From NCBI RefSeq assembly GCF_000378125.1, contig NZ_KB899241.1, forward strand, positions 409,652 to 473,651: a DNA stretch of 64,000 nt. The letters run 5' to 3'. Below are positions 18,450 to 28,116 of the stretch, piece by piece; position 1 is the first letter of the stretch; each line of letters begins with the position of its first letter. This stretch comes from Rudaea cellulosilytica DSM 22992. Lineage in GTDB: Bacteria; Pseudomonadota; Gammaproteobacteria; Xanthomonadales; Rhodanobacteraceae. The position numbers and the translations under genes are program-made. Under the pieces are notes generated by a model. That model ran no database searches. It saw only the letters and a list, made by a program, of their open reading frames with translations, and was not told the origin of the DNA.

Positions 18450-19414
18450 GCAGGCTGCTCCAGGCGATCCGATCCAACGCAGCACGCAGCGTACTCAAAC
18501 TGCTGATCGGCATCGCGCTTATCGCGCTGCTGCTCAGGCGGCTGGACTTTCATGCCGTACTGGAAGCGTTCCATCGCTTCAGCGCCAGCAGCATCATCCT
18601 CACGCTCACCCTGTTCGTCGCCTCGTGGCCGATCGCCGCGGCGCGCTGGAAATTGTTCGCCCCGCGGTTTGCGTTTCGCCGCCTGTTCGAACTGACCATG
18701 ATCGGCCAGTTTTATTCGATCGTCTTGCCCGGCCAAATCGCCGGCGAGGCAGTGAAGGCCTATCGCCTGGCGAAGGGCAATGCGGATGCGGAACGCCTCG
18801 CCGCCTCGGTGGCCATGGACCGCATCATCGGCATGATCGCGCTGCTGCTTATCGCCGGCGTTGGCACCGCCCTGACTCCGCACGCCGTACCAGCTAGTCT
18901 GCGCGTGCTGCTCCCGTCGATCTGTGCGGTGTTGGTCTTCGGCCTGTTCGGATTTCGCATTCCGATGCTGCATGCGGCCGCCTTGCGACTCACGGACGCG
19001 GTCGGCGCGCTGCCGCCGTTGCGGCGCTTCATTCCTGCACTGCAACGCCTCGTCCATGCATGGCGCGATTTCGCCCACATGCCCGCACGGGTATTCGCAA
19101 GCCTGGCTCTTGCCTGCCTTTTCCAGCTCCTCGCACTCGGCACCTATGCGGCCCTGGCCAGCGGCCTCGGCATTGAATTGCCTGCGGCCGATTGGGCCTG
19201 GGTCGTTGCGGTCGCTTCACTCGCGGTGCTGCTGCCCGTCTCGATCGGCGGCCTGGGCCTGCGCGAAGGCGCCCTGGTCGGTTGCCTCAGTTATCTGGGC
19301 GTGCCGGGCGAGCTGGCTATCGCGCTTTCACTCGGGTTGTTTGCAGTAATGCTTTCCGGGGCGATTGTCGGAGGCCTGATCGAAATGACGGCTCACGTAC
19401 CGGATGCACAGTAG
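18446..19414 (+). CDS. Lysylphosphatidylglycerol-synthase-type flippase-like membrane protein
   Basis: 322 residues with about eight membrane segments and no soluble domain. It carries the family's GQFYSIVLPGQIAGEAVKAYRLAK block (residues about 90-113) and the late SIGGLGLREG motif. Stand-alone LPG_synthase_TM proteins are common in glycan loci and are suspected of moving or handling lipid-linked intermediates; activity is unproven. The start overlaps the GT2 stop (ATGA). It ends 7 bases from a convergent gene. Confidence 0.83.
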   Translation: MSRLLQAIRSNAARSVLKLLIGIALIALLLRRLDFHAVLEAFHRFSASSIILTLTLFVASWPIAAARWKLFAPRFAFRRLFELTMIGQFYSIVLPGQIAGEAVKAYRLAKGNADAERLAASVAMDRIIGMIALLLIAGVGTALTPHAVPASLRVLLPSICAVLVFGLFGFRIPMLHAAALRLTDAVGALPPLRRFIPALQRLVHAWRDFAHMPARVFASLALACLFQLLALGTYAALASGLGIELPAADWAWVVAVASLAVLLPVSIGGLGLREGALVGCLSYLGVPGELAIALSLGLFAVMLSGAIVGGLIEMTAHVPDAQ

Positions 19415-19421
19415 CGCATCT

Positions 19422-21533
19422 TCAGTGCATGAGCACTAGCGGCATGGCAAACCAGAGGAAAGACCCGACTCCGATGGCGGCCGCCGTCAGGACGACCGCT
19501 GCGACTCGGCGATGACTCAACCGCTCAGCACCTGCACACGCCGCCATAGCGAGCAAGGCGAGGATCGGAAACAGATATCGCCCTTGCGGTTCCAGCGCAT
19601 AGACCCAGCTCAACAGCAGGGACTGCGTGAACACGAGCAGGCTCACGCCCAGAACAATCGCCATCAGGCGCATTCCTTGCGCGGGATGGGCACGCCTGAC
19701 GGCCGCCAGGGACAAGGCGAGAAACATCAAGAACAAGAGCCCCAACGCCCAGTAAGTCCATTCCGGTGCGTAATAGATCATGTAGCCGTATACGCCGAAG
19801 GCGCTGCAGAGGGTACGGGACAGCCACTCTTTCTTCGGCGCGAACATGACGTCCTTGAGCGATACCCCATGCGCGGCGAGCGCCAGTCCTTCGTAGCCTT
19901 CGCCGACGGCGATGGCGGATGGCTTGAAGTCAGCACGCGCGCGCGCTTCGACCGTCGTCTCCAGCTTTGCGCTTTTCTCTGCCGGCGTTCCGTTTTTCCA
20001 GACGTCCCACGCGAGACGCGGAGCCGCGACCGCCAAGCACAGGAGCACCATCGCAACCAGACGCAGGAATATTTTTCGCTTCGAGGGATCCTTCGAGCAG
20101 ATCCACGTGAACGACAGAGTCGGGATGATCGCCGCGAGACCACCGACCACGATCATCCCCTTCGGCATCCCAGTCGCCGATATGGCAGGGACCTGGACGA
20201 GGAAGAACGCCATCCCCAGCGCGAGCAGGCCGAACAGGATGGCAAGCAGATCGCGCATGCGCAGATCCAGATGCAGCACCGCAAGCCAGAGCACAATCGC
20301 AGGAAAGACCGCCATGTAGTTGCGCTTGGAGACGAGCAACAATCCCAGGCATACGATCGCCGCAAGCGCCCCTGCGCCGAACTTGTCTCCTGCTAGATAA
20401 CGCCTCAGTCCGCTCTCCTCGTCGCCGACAAACAGGACCGCCAATAACGCCAAGGTCAGCGGAAACGCATCGGCGTTGAAGTACGAAAACACGTACCAGA
20501 TCTGCGGCGACAGCAGCAACACGCTCAGGCCCCAGGCCCAACGCCGTTTGCGCAGCGCGGTCACGCAAAGCAGGAGCCACAGACCCAACTGGAACATGCG
20601 GGCGGCAAACAAGTCGTCCGACCAGACCGATGCCAGCGGCGCGGCAATTCGCGCTGCGATGGCGTAGACGACATCGAGTTCTTCCAGATAGCTGTGCCCC
20701 CACATCGAGGTCGACGGAATCGTTGCCGGGTCGTCCACCGCCGGAGGCAGCGGATGCTCCAGGTAGTACTGAAACGCCCCCAGATGCGAGCGCTCGTCGG
20801 GCTGATGGTGGATGTAAGCCGACTGCGCCATGGCCAGGATGAGCACCGCCACTACCCAGGGTGCCACGACCACCGGCTTGAGCAGGGTCTCGTCTCCGGC
20901 GGAAAGCCAGCGGCGCAGCAATGCGGCAAGAATCCAGCCGAGCATAACCGCCACGAACACGCGCTCGATCGGATACGGGTCGTCGGCGCTCAAGCCAAGG
21001 GTTTCAGTCGAAATCAACTCCAACCCGGGATCCATGGTCTTTCCAGGCACGATGGCAAGGCCTGCGTCGGCCCACTCGACCACCGTTTCGCGGAGAGGTT
21101 TCCATACTTCCGGAGACAGCTCGCGCCATTCCGACGAGGGGATGCGTGCTTGCGGAGAGAGCTTTCGCCAAGCCGCCAACGTGGCGCGCGAGCGCACGGC
21201 GATGCGGGTCATGACCACGCCCGCATCGGAATCGATCGGATCCAGACGCAGGCCACGCAAGTGTTCGAGCGAAAAGACGAAACTCACATGATTGGTGCCC
21301 TTGCTCAACGGCAGCCGAGTGGTTTCCTGCTCGGAATAACCCCGGCCGGTATCCAGATACAGCTGCACGTAGCCTTTTGCCGTCGCCTCGAGATCGACGC
21401 TCAACTCCGCGCGCTGTCCGAGCAACGACAACGCCGCCCAAATCGCGAGCGTCGACAGCAACCACAGCGCGATCTGCGGCCAATGTGACTTGCGATCGCC
21501 CACAGGAGCCGCGGACCGGAACACTTGCGTCAT
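19422..21533 (-). CDS. Large polytopic membrane protein, DUF2142-like GT-C candidate
   Basis: 703 residues. One N-terminal membrane segment (about 18-39) is followed by a roughly 160-residue beta-rich extracytoplasmic region, then 11 or more membrane segments. The loop after the third segment has HHQPDERSHLGAFQYYLEHP, like the PDE-x-H signature of DUF2142 proteins, which resemble GT-C transferases. I chose the ATG at 21533, which has GAGG just upstream, over the TTG at 21557. It follows the WbbL-like GT2 on the same strand. Probable role: periplasmic sugar transfer or polymer handling. Function is unproven. Confidence 0.72.
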   Translation of the reverse strand: MTQVFRSAAPVGDRKSHWPQIALWLLSTLAIWAALSLLGQRAELSVDLEATAKGYVQLYLDTGRGYSEQETTRLPLSKGTNHVSFVFSLEHLRGLRLDPIDSDAGVVMTRIAVRSRATLAAWRKLSPQARIPSSEWRELSPEVWKPLRETVVEWADAGLAIVPGKTMDPGLELISTETLGLSADDPYPIERVFVAVMLGWILAALLRRWLSAGDETLLKPVVVAPWVVAVLILAMAQSAYIHHQPDERSHLGAFQYYLEHPLPPAVDDPATIPSTSMWGHSYLEELDVVYAIAARIAAPLASVWSDDLFAARMFQLGLWLLLCVTALRKRRWAWGLSVLLLSPQIWYVFSYFNADAFPLTLALLAVLFVGDEESGLRRYLAGDKFGAGALAAIVCLGLLLVSKRNYMAVFPAIVLWLAVLHLDLRMRDLLAILFGLLALGMAFFLVQVPAISATGMPKGMIVVGGLAAIIPTLSFTWICSKDPSKRKIFLRLVAMVLLCLAVAAPRLAWDVWKNGTPAEKSAKLETTVEARARADFKPSAIAVGEGYEGLALAAHGVSLKDVMFAPKKEWLSRTLCSAFGVYGYMIYYAPEWTYWALGLLFLMFLALSLAAVRRAHPAQGMRLMAIVLGVSLLVFTQSLLLSWVYALEPQGRYLFPILALLAMAACAGAERLSHRRVAAVVLTAAAIGVGSFLWFAMPLVLMH

Positions 21534-21609
21534 GCTCGCCTCATCGAAATTCCGCAATCATACGAACGGAGCCATGTACCAAATCATCACCTGAAATCCC
21601 GTCGACGAA

Positions 21610-22617
21610 TCAGCGCGACAACGAGCCATGCGAAAACAACTGCCGAATTGCACCGGAGAGATAGTCGGCATCGTAGAAGCGCGGAGTCATGTATCGAAGA
21701 AATGCCCTGCCGCGAATCGCCTTGCGGGATTGGATCGTGCGCCGCTTGCGCAGCATCGCCGGCATTCCGCGCAACGCATCGCGGTAAAGCCTGAAAACTA
21801 CTCGCACCTTGCCGCGCAGGCTGTGACGAACCGCAATGGCGATATGTAACGCCACGATCAAAGGACTGCAGAGCAGCAACACGGGCCAGGGCACGCACTT
21901 TATCAACACCCAGACGGAGTTGCGAATGCCGTGATACAGCACAAAATCGCTGAAGCCGCCGCCGCTGCTGACCTGGCCCTCGTGGCGAGCGACGACGCCG
22001 TCGAAATACGCCGGCCGGTAGCCGAGCAGCAGCGCACGCGCCGCGACATCCGTGTCTTCCGCATAGCAGAAAAACTCGGAGTCGAACATGTGGCCATGCT
22101 CGGCCTGTAACGCCTCGAGCAATTCGCGGCGGTAGATCGCACAACCGCCGGTCGGACCAAAAAAACGGTCGCCTGTCGTCATCCGGTTCGATGCGAGGCA
22201 AGAGGCGTAAAACGCGATACCGAGCGAATCTATCGCACCCGACGGTTTGATCATGCGTCCGCCGACGAGGCCGATGTTTGGACCGGCAGAGAATAAATCC
22301 AACATGGGCGCAACGGAACCGGGTACGAGTTGCGCATCGCTGTTCAAGAACAATACGCCGTCACAATCGCGTGATGCGAGCGCCGCGCGAATTCCCGCGT
22401 TGCTGCCTTCGGCGAACCCGAGATTGGATTCAAGCCGGACCATTTCCGCGCGCGGCTCATCTGCTATGAAACGCGTCAACTCGGCCAGATCATTCTCCGC
22501 CGAGCCGTTGTCCAGCACCAGGATGCGGGTAATTTCTGGCTCCTCGCGCAGACTGGCCACGCAGCTCCATGTGTATGCTGCCGTATTGAAATTGATGACC
22601 ACTGCAGTCAAACGCAT
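21610..22617 (-). CDS. Glycosyltransferase family 2, rhamnosyltransferase (WbbL) type
   Basis: 335 residues. The GT-A core has VVINFNTAAYT, VLDNGSAEND, the metal-site LFLNSDAQL near residue 93, and the late catalytic EDTDVAARALLLGY. A hydrophobic C-terminal segment (about 235-262) suggests membrane association. Family members add rhamnose or related sugars to polysaccharide repeats, but the sugar cannot be read here. It is first in a two-gene minus-strand unit with the DUF2142-like gene, 76 bases downstream. Confidence 0.85.
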   Translation of the reverse strand: MRLTAVVINFNTAAYTWSCVASLREEPEITRILVLDNGSAENDLAELTRFIADEPRAEMVRLESNLGFAEGSNAGIRAALASRDCDGVLFLNSDAQLVPGSVAPMLDLFSAGPNIGLVGGRMIKPSGAIDSLGIAFYASCLASNRMTTGDRFFGPTGGCAIYRRELLEALQAEHGHMFDSEFFCYAEDTDVAARALLLGYRPAYFDGVVARHEGQVSSGGGFSDFVLYHGIRNSVWVLIKCVPWPVLLLCSPLIVALHIAIAVRHSLRGKVRVVFRLYRDALRGMPAMLRKRRTIQSRKAIRGRAFLRYMTPRFYDADYLSGAIRQLFSHGSLSR

Positions 22618-22741
22618 CTAGGCTCGTTCCGATTCGCCCTTGCTCGGGAAACGCCAGCTTCGGCAAAAGCGACTAGCTGGCTGGTGCGGCCAAGTATACG
22701 GTTGTTATCATGCTAAATAAGGTCAAGAGGGGTTCGCACGA

Positions 22742-24682
22742 ATGAGTAGTATGGAATACGTCACCGCCACCCTCTTGATTCTGTTCTGGTATCTCACGCG
22801 CCTCAAAGTTTCATTCGGCCGATCGCTGCCGGGGATCAGCGTAGAAATCATTTCACTATGGTTTGCCGCCGCGTATTCGATATCCGAAACAACGCAATTT
22901 CTCACGATAGACGAAACAGGCCTGACTGCAGCCCTCGCGAGCGACGGCAAGTTCATCCTCATGCAATGGATGGCAGTCACATTTCATACGACCCCGGCAA
23001 TTTTGTTGCCAATCGCCAAGCTCGCCAGCTGGCGTGGGATTTCCCTCGAGGATTCAATCCAGATCCTGAAAGCACTGCACTGGCTGCTTTCCGCCTCGAT
23101 TCTTGCGGCAATAGCACACTATTGTGCGGCATCGATTGATTCACCCTGCGCCGAGCTGCGCGCGCGCGCGGAATCCATTTTTCTCGCGATGCTTCTGCTG
23201 TTGCCGATCGATCAACTCGCGTTGAAGGTGTTCAATTACGATGCAGTTGCATTGTTTGGTGGCGTTCTTGCAGTCCTGCTCGTCGCAAAAGCACTTCAGT
23301 CCAACAACAAAAGGCTGGGATATTTCGCCGTAATCGTCGCCACGCTGGCTGCCGCCGAAAAAATCAGTTCCTCACCGCTGCTTCTGCTGACCCTCATGGG
23401 AAATGCGCTGCTCGCAGCGAGAACCTCCAATGCCGCACCCTGGACGCATGCGGTGCGCGTCCTGCTGTATTCAATTTCCGCCAGCATCGCGTGCTCGTTG
23501 TTGCTTGGCCTGCTCTACGCAGCCTGCACCTCCAACGATCTCCCCGAAGGATATTGGACCACCACGCTCGCCCCAATCAGCTCATGGTTGGTGCTTCCAG
23601 CGATATTCCTGTTCAAAAGCTCAAACCCCTACGATCATCTGGCAATCTTTTCAGTCGTAACGATATTCACGCTGATCCTCGCGGTTATTTTGTTGGTGTA
23701 TTTCGACAACCAGAAATTATTCGCGGAACTGCAAGCGAGATCACGCAGTTTGAATTTGTACCCCGTCCTTGCCGCAATCTTTGTCGTTGGCGCCGTCGGG
23801 GTATATTCGGTACATCCGTACTACGCACCGATGCTGGCCAGCAACATTCCGCGATTGCAGAATTCGTTCGCCTTCAATGGCCTGGTTCTGCATTTTGGCG
23901 CAAGCAATCTTCCTCAGCATTACCTCGAATATGTCATCTACAGTGCAACGATATTCGTGTGCGCGATTCCCAGCGCACTATGGCTTGGCCTAGTTCTCGG
24001 GTATCGATCCCGCAAGGTACAAGGCTCCATTCCGGGCCTCGGCTTTCTCGTACTGGTCGGCCTGTTGCTGACTTTAGTCGCAATCATAAACGGGGTACCG
24101 ATATTGAGCAGATATTTGGGGGTCGCGATTCTACCTATCTACCTTTATCTGGCGGCCCCTTTGATCAGCCATATCGCCGCGGCAAGGACAACGGCCGGCA
24201 GGGCGCTGGCACTGACGTTCTGCGTCGCATTCATAATGGAGATACTGCCCTTCGCGCCACTGTCCGCGACGTTTCGCCCGTTTTGGGCCAACTATCCCGA
24301 TCCTGTGCCGCGCCCCGGGGTGCTGAATCCGTCGTGGACTGGCTGGGGCGAAGAATTGATGCAAGCGGGTAAAGAATTGGTTGCCCGTTGCGTCGCCTCG
24401 CCCGATCATCGTCTAGCGGACGTTCCATGCGAGCAATTGCGCATACACACCCTCTATCCGGGGGGATGGGTGCATCCGACGATACAGGCGGACACGCAGC
24501 CGAAATTTCCAAATCCGGCACTGAGTACTGACGCTGATTACTATGTGCTCAACCGATCCGCTGCGACACAGCACTACGTCGATTTTCCCACGATCGATCC
24601 AGAGTTCACTATCGACGCGCGCGGGTATCCGATGGCCTGGGTTTATCGGGGCGATCGCTTGATGCTAGCGACATCGCGCTGA
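22742..24682 (+). CDS. Polytopic membrane protein, unknown function, atypical composition
   Basis: 646 residues, about 12 hydrophobic segments, then a C-terminal extracytoplasmic region of about 130 residues. No family recognised. After the second hydrophobic segment there is FLTIDETGLTAAL, an acidic pair in the position used by GT-C transferases, so a lipid-linked sugar transferase or O-antigen ligase/polymerase-like role is possible. An AGAGGGG site lies at 22726-22732. The gene is visibly more AT-rich than its neighbours, with more mixed third positions, which suggests recent transfer. It stands alone on its strand between two minus-strand units. Confidence 0.75.
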   Translation: MSSMEYVTATLLILFWYLTRLKVSFGRSLPGISVEIISLWFAAAYSISETTQFLTIDETGLTAALASDGKFILMQWMAVTFHTTPAILLPIAKLASWRGISLEDSIQILKALHWLLSASILAAIAHYCAASIDSPCAELRARAESIFLAMLLLLPIDQLALKVFNYDAVALFGGVLAVLLVAKALQSNNKRLGYFAVIVATLAAAEKISSSPLLLLTLMGNALLAARTSNAAPWTHAVRVLLYSISASIACSLLLGLLYAACTSNDLPEGYWTTTLAPISSWLVLPAIFLFKSSNPYDHLAIFSVVTIFTLILAVILLVYFDNQKLFAELQARSRSLNLYPVLAAIFVVGAVGVYSVHPYYAPMLASNIPRLQNSFAFNGLVLHFGASNLPQHYLEYVIYSATIFVCAIPSALWLGLVLGYRSRKVQGSIPGLGFLVLVGLLLTLVAIINGVPILSRYLGVAILPIYLYLAAPLISHIAAARTTAGRALALTFCVAFIMEILPFAPLSATFRPFWANYPDPVPRPGVLNPSWTGWGEELMQAGKELVARCVASPDHRLADVPCEQLRIHTLYPGGWVHPTIQADTQPKFPNPALSTDADYYVLNRSAATQHYVDFPTIDPEFTIDARGYPMAWVYRGDRLMLATSR

Positions 24683-24735
24683 CGACGTTCACCCGGCAGC
24701 CGCGACTCCGACGCGCAAACGCCGGGAGGTTGCCG

Positions 24736-25593
24736 TCAACCAATAGCGGAAAAGTCCTGCTTCTGTTCGGCTTCCGCAACGATCTGCCAACTCCTCACCC
24801 GCTCCGTCGGATCGGGTGAATGTGTCATATGGACAAAGAATTCAAACGTATCGCGCTGGGTCACGACCAAGCGCTCGCAACCAAATTCGAGCAATCCGTC
24901 GCGCGCGAGTTCGAGCATGAGTGAGGCGAAGGACGCCGGAGTGAACACCCAGCAATGCACGTCGTGATAAGTGCCGTTGTGCTCCGCCTCCTGCGCCAGG
25001 CGGATTGCCCGCTCGTGAGTGTACATATGACGCAAGCTGGCGAGGTCGAGCCCATTTCGCCAGGCTTTCTGGCAATCGACCTCTACGGAATTGAGCGCGA
25101 AGTCGAGCACTCTCGAAGACGAAGGAACTTTGCGCTGGCGCACGTGCCCATCGAAAACCTCCGCCAGCGTCGTGGTGTTCCGGAGTATGTCGAAGGTATA
25201 GCGCTTATCCGGCACAGCCAAACGCAAGGATCCCCGCTCCTTCAACACACCCGAGAGCTCCTGCAGCCAACCGATGAGGTTGGGAACGTGCTCGATCACG
25301 TGCGATGCAATCACGTAGTCGAGGCGAGTATCGGCACCGGCGACAGCAGCGATCGACTCGCGAAGCGGATTCGATCGCCATACCGCATCTACCTCTATCT
25401 TAGCTTCATCGACGTTCGGGTCCGACGCCCATCTTCTTCTCAGCTCCGTTGTGTCGCAATGATCCACGTAGATCACGCGCCCGCTTCCCGCATCCGACCT
25501 CTGAACCAACGGTCGGTCCAGAGGACCAATCTCGGCTCCGATCATTCGCTTGAGATCTAGCCCCGACAGAATGCTTTCATCTCTATTCGGCAT
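24736..25593 (-). CDS. Class I SAM-dependent methyltransferase
   Basis: 285 residues, a Methyltransf_11/23-like protein with VIASHVIEHVPNLIGWLQEL as the post-I/motif II region and VLKERGSLRLAVPDKRYTFD after it. The N-terminal SAM motif is weak (LKRMIGAEIGPLDRP). I start it at the ATG at 25593, preceded by GAAAGGC; an in-frame GTG at 25629 is the alternative. It is the last gene of the wzm-wzt operon, so it probably methylates a sugar of the exported polymer. Methyl caps at chain ends are known in such systems. Confidence 0.8.
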   Translation of the reverse strand: MPNRDESILSGLDLKRMIGAEIGPLDRPLVQRSDAGSGRVIYVDHCDTTELRRRWASDPNVDEAKIEVDAVWRSNPLRESIAAVAGADTRLDYVIASHVIEHVPNLIGWLQELSGVLKERGSLRLAVPDKRYTFDILRNTTTLAEVFDGHVRQRKVPSSSRVLDFALNSVEVDCQKAWRNGLDLASLRHMYTHERAIRLAQEAEHNGTYHDVHCWVFTPASFASLMLELARDGLLEFGCERLVVTQRDTFEFFVHMTHSPDPTERVRSWQIVAEAEQKQDFSAIG

Positions 25594-25635
25594 GGTACTG
25601 CCTTTCAATGAAGGTGTTGCGATGGCCACGAACCA

Positions 25636-26805
25636 TCAGCGCCTCCACGTCACCGCGGCGAGAATCGCATTCAGCATCGCCGAACCTGAGTAGGCGCCCA
25701 CGGCTTTGTCCCGCGTCGCCTGCATCATATCGAGATGCTTGTCGAAATCACCGATCGCGTTTTCAAGAACGGACTCCCATTCCAGGCTCGACGACAGCCA
25801 GCCGTTGACTCCGGGTTCGATCGCCGCGGAATACGTTGAAGTCGGACTCGCCACGGTCAAGCATCCCACGGCGGCCGCCTCGAAATACTTCAGTTCCGAC
25901 TTGCAGTTCGTGAAAACGTTGTCGACCAAGGGGACGACATTGATTTCCACGAGCGAAATGATCCGCTGCAGATTGACGAAATCGTGCAATGGATAAATCT
26001 CGGTCCGATCTTTAAAACGTTCCAGCATCGGCGGAAGCGAAAGATAGCCGACGATGAACAGCCTCGCGTGATCGTAACGTTCGAGCAACGACGCCAGCGC
26101 CGGCACGGCGAGATCGAAGTCGCGCTTGTGCGTGGGAGTGCCGCTGAAGTAACCGATATGACACCGGCCGTTGCGCTGAAATGCTCGCGCGCGCTTGTCT
26201 TCGTACAACGCCGCGGAGAACTCCAGCTGTTGCCGGTTCATGTAGTTCGGCACGATGAATACCGGCTTGCCGCTGAATTCGGTGATGCGCCGGGCGAGAA
26301 ACGGGTTGGTCGTGATCGCCGCATCGCACATGCGCAACGTCGTGCCGATGCGCGAGATGTACGCGAACCAGTGATCCCAGACACCGGGATGTTTGAAGTC
26401 CTGCGCCAGCGTGCCCAAGATGAGATGGGTCAGGTCGGTATCGAATACGAGGTCGTCCACATCGTAGAGAACGGTCTTGCCCATCGATCGGGCACGGGCG
26501 ACGATATGGCTGATGTTGGCGTCGTAGCGCATGCGGCAAAGCACGACCGTATCGGCCAGCTTGAGAACGGAATCGATGCGGCCACTGCCGTCGCTCGGGA
26601 AAAAGTATCCGGCCGAAACGTCGCTCGTCGAATCGGCAAGCGTCTGCACCATGTTGTAGGCGCGATAACGAAACGTGCTGTTGTCCGCCTTTTCGTAAAA
26701 ATAGGCGACGCGATGCGACCCTTTGCGAAACGTGGCGAAGCGGGACCAGAAATCTTCCGACCAGGGATCGGAATAGTCGCGCGGCGGCGTATCGATGAAA
26801 AACAT
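25636..26805 (-). CDS. GT-B glycosyltransferase (family 4-like)
   Basis: 389 residues. The N-terminal half has RYRAYNM and LYDVDDLVFD; the C-terminal half has GYFSGTPTHKRDF, RLFIVGYLSLP and the GT-B nucleotide-binding end SELKYFEAAAVGCLTVASPT, where a Glu-x7-Glu-like site is expected. Such proteins build or extend polysaccharide chains from the cytoplasmic face. The ATG at 26805 lies within the preceding stop (TGATG), so translation is coupled. Sugar specificity is unknown. Confidence 0.8.
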   Translation of the reverse strand: MFFIDTPPRDYSDPWSEDFWSRFATFRKGSHRVAYFYEKADNSTFRYRAYNMVQTLADSTSDVSAGYFFPSDGSGRIDSVLKLADTVVLCRMRYDANISHIVARARSMGKTVLYDVDDLVFDTDLTHLILGTLAQDFKHPGVWDHWFAYISRIGTTLRMCDAAITTNPFLARRITEFSGKPVFIVPNYMNRQQLEFSAALYEDKRARAFQRNGRCHIGYFSGTPTHKRDFDLAVPALASLLERYDHARLFIVGYLSLPPMLERFKDRTEIYPLHDFVNLQRIISLVEINVVPLVDNVFTNCKSELKYFEAAAVGCLTVASPTSTYSAAIEPGVNGWLSSSLEWESVLENAIGDFDKHLDMMQATRDKAVGAYSGSAMLNAILAAVTWRR

Positions 26806-28103
26806 CAGCCCTCGTCTCCGGCGAACCGGCAATGCGCAAACGCGCTCCTCCAGCTGCGGCCCAGGCCACTGCTCGCATAGTTGCGTTCACGCCGCTCATC
26901 GTTTCGGGTCAAATCCACAGCATGCTGCAAGCCCGCAAGCAGTTGCTCCAGTTCCAACGGCGCAACGACGATGTTTTCGGAGTAGTGAGAGAGATCTGTC
27001 TTGGAGCCAAACTGGTTGGTCAGCACCACGCCCCCCGACGCTGCAAGATCGAGCGGCGGATAGCTTGGATGCGGGGTGCTCATCAGATATACGCCGAGAT
27101 CCACGCTGCGCAGGAAGTTGGCGTATTCGTCCCACTCCATGGTCCCGAGCACGCGCGGCTCGCAACCGCAGGCAAGCGACAGCCGCGGGATGTCTTTGCC
27201 GACGAAGACGATTTCCCATTGGTCGGGATCGAGCACGCCGCGCAGCAGCGCCTCGTTGAGCAGTTCGATGCCGCGATAGAACAGGTTGCGCAGGTTGTTC
27301 GGCCTGGCGTAAAAACACAATCTCGATTTCGAACCGGGTTCGCGCGGCGCGGCGTGGAATACCGCGTCGGGAAAAGCCGGCTCGAACCAGGTCGCACACT
27401 CGGCGATGTTGCGAAGCCCGCTGCCGATCAGGTGGTCATAGAGCAGCTTCGTATTGATGAGGAAGCGGATGTCGGGGCGCGCCAGGGTCTCGTGACAACG
27501 TACCCAGTCGTCGCCGAGCGGATAGAACATGCGCTCGTCCTCCTGCAGCAAATAGGTAACTCGCTCGGGAGCGATACTGCGCAGAGTGGAATTCGTCGTC
27601 CACCACGACGTCGTGATGAATTCGTCATTGTCATGCACGTCGAGAAACGCGTTCGCATCCGCCAACGGCACATGGGCAATCTCGGGATTTAGCTTCGTCG
27701 CGATGCCGTTGGCGGTAAGCACACGGTATACGCCGCGCGGATTGGGCGCCTCCGTCCGGGTGACGATGCGCAGCTGCGCGTTCAAGGCATTTGCGCGTTG
27801 CGCGGCGAGAATCAACGCCGTGCCGACACCGCCGAACAGGCTTCCGGCATTGACCGAATCGGTGATCATGTTGACGCGTGGCGGGCCCGCGGGCACACGC
27901 ACGACCTGCAGCGCTCGCAGTTGCCCGAAACGAGCCTCGACAATGGCGTCCGCCGTAGGCGCGGCGCCGACTTCGGCGACGACCCGGGCCAGCCCCTCTG
28001 CCTTTTGCTGTGCCGCTCCGAAGACGACGCGAAAGGCGTGCCTGATCACGGCGATCAGCCCGTAGTCGCGGTAGTAAGCGGGGATATTCTTGATTGAGTG
28101 CAT
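26805..28103 (-). CDS. WsaF-like GT-B glycosyltransferase
   Basis: 432 residues. NMITDSVNAGSLFGGVGTALILA starts the first Rossmann domain, and the second holds FYARPNNLRNLFYRG, PSYPPLDLAASGGVVLTN and FGSKTDLS. This layout is seen in WsaF-type rhamnosyltransferases and related GT4 enzymes that extend polysaccharide backbones. It sits 13 bases after the sulfotransferase gene and directly upstream of a second GT-B enzyme. Backbone polymerase is an inference from this pairing. Confidence 0.78.
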   Translation of the reverse strand: MHSIKNIPAYYRDYGLIAVIRHAFRVVFGAAQQKAEGLARVVAEVGAAPTADAIVEARFGQLRALQVVRVPAGPPRVNMITDSVNAGSLFGGVGTALILAAQRANALNAQLRIVTRTEAPNPRGVYRVLTANGIATKLNPEIAHVPLADANAFLDVHDNDEFITTSWWTTNSTLRSIAPERVTYLLQEDERMFYPLGDDWVRCHETLARPDIRFLINTKLLYDHLIGSGLRNIAECATWFEPAFPDAVFHAAPREPGSKSRLCFYARPNNLRNLFYRGIELLNEALLRGVLDPDQWEIVFVGKDIPRLSLACGCEPRVLGTMEWDEYANFLRSVDLGVYLMSTPHPSYPPLDLAASGGVVLTNQFGSKTDLSHYSENIVVAPLELEQLLAGLQHAVDLTRNDERRERNYASSGLGRSWRSAFAHCRFAGDEG

Positions 28104-28116
28104 TCTTGTTCCTTGA

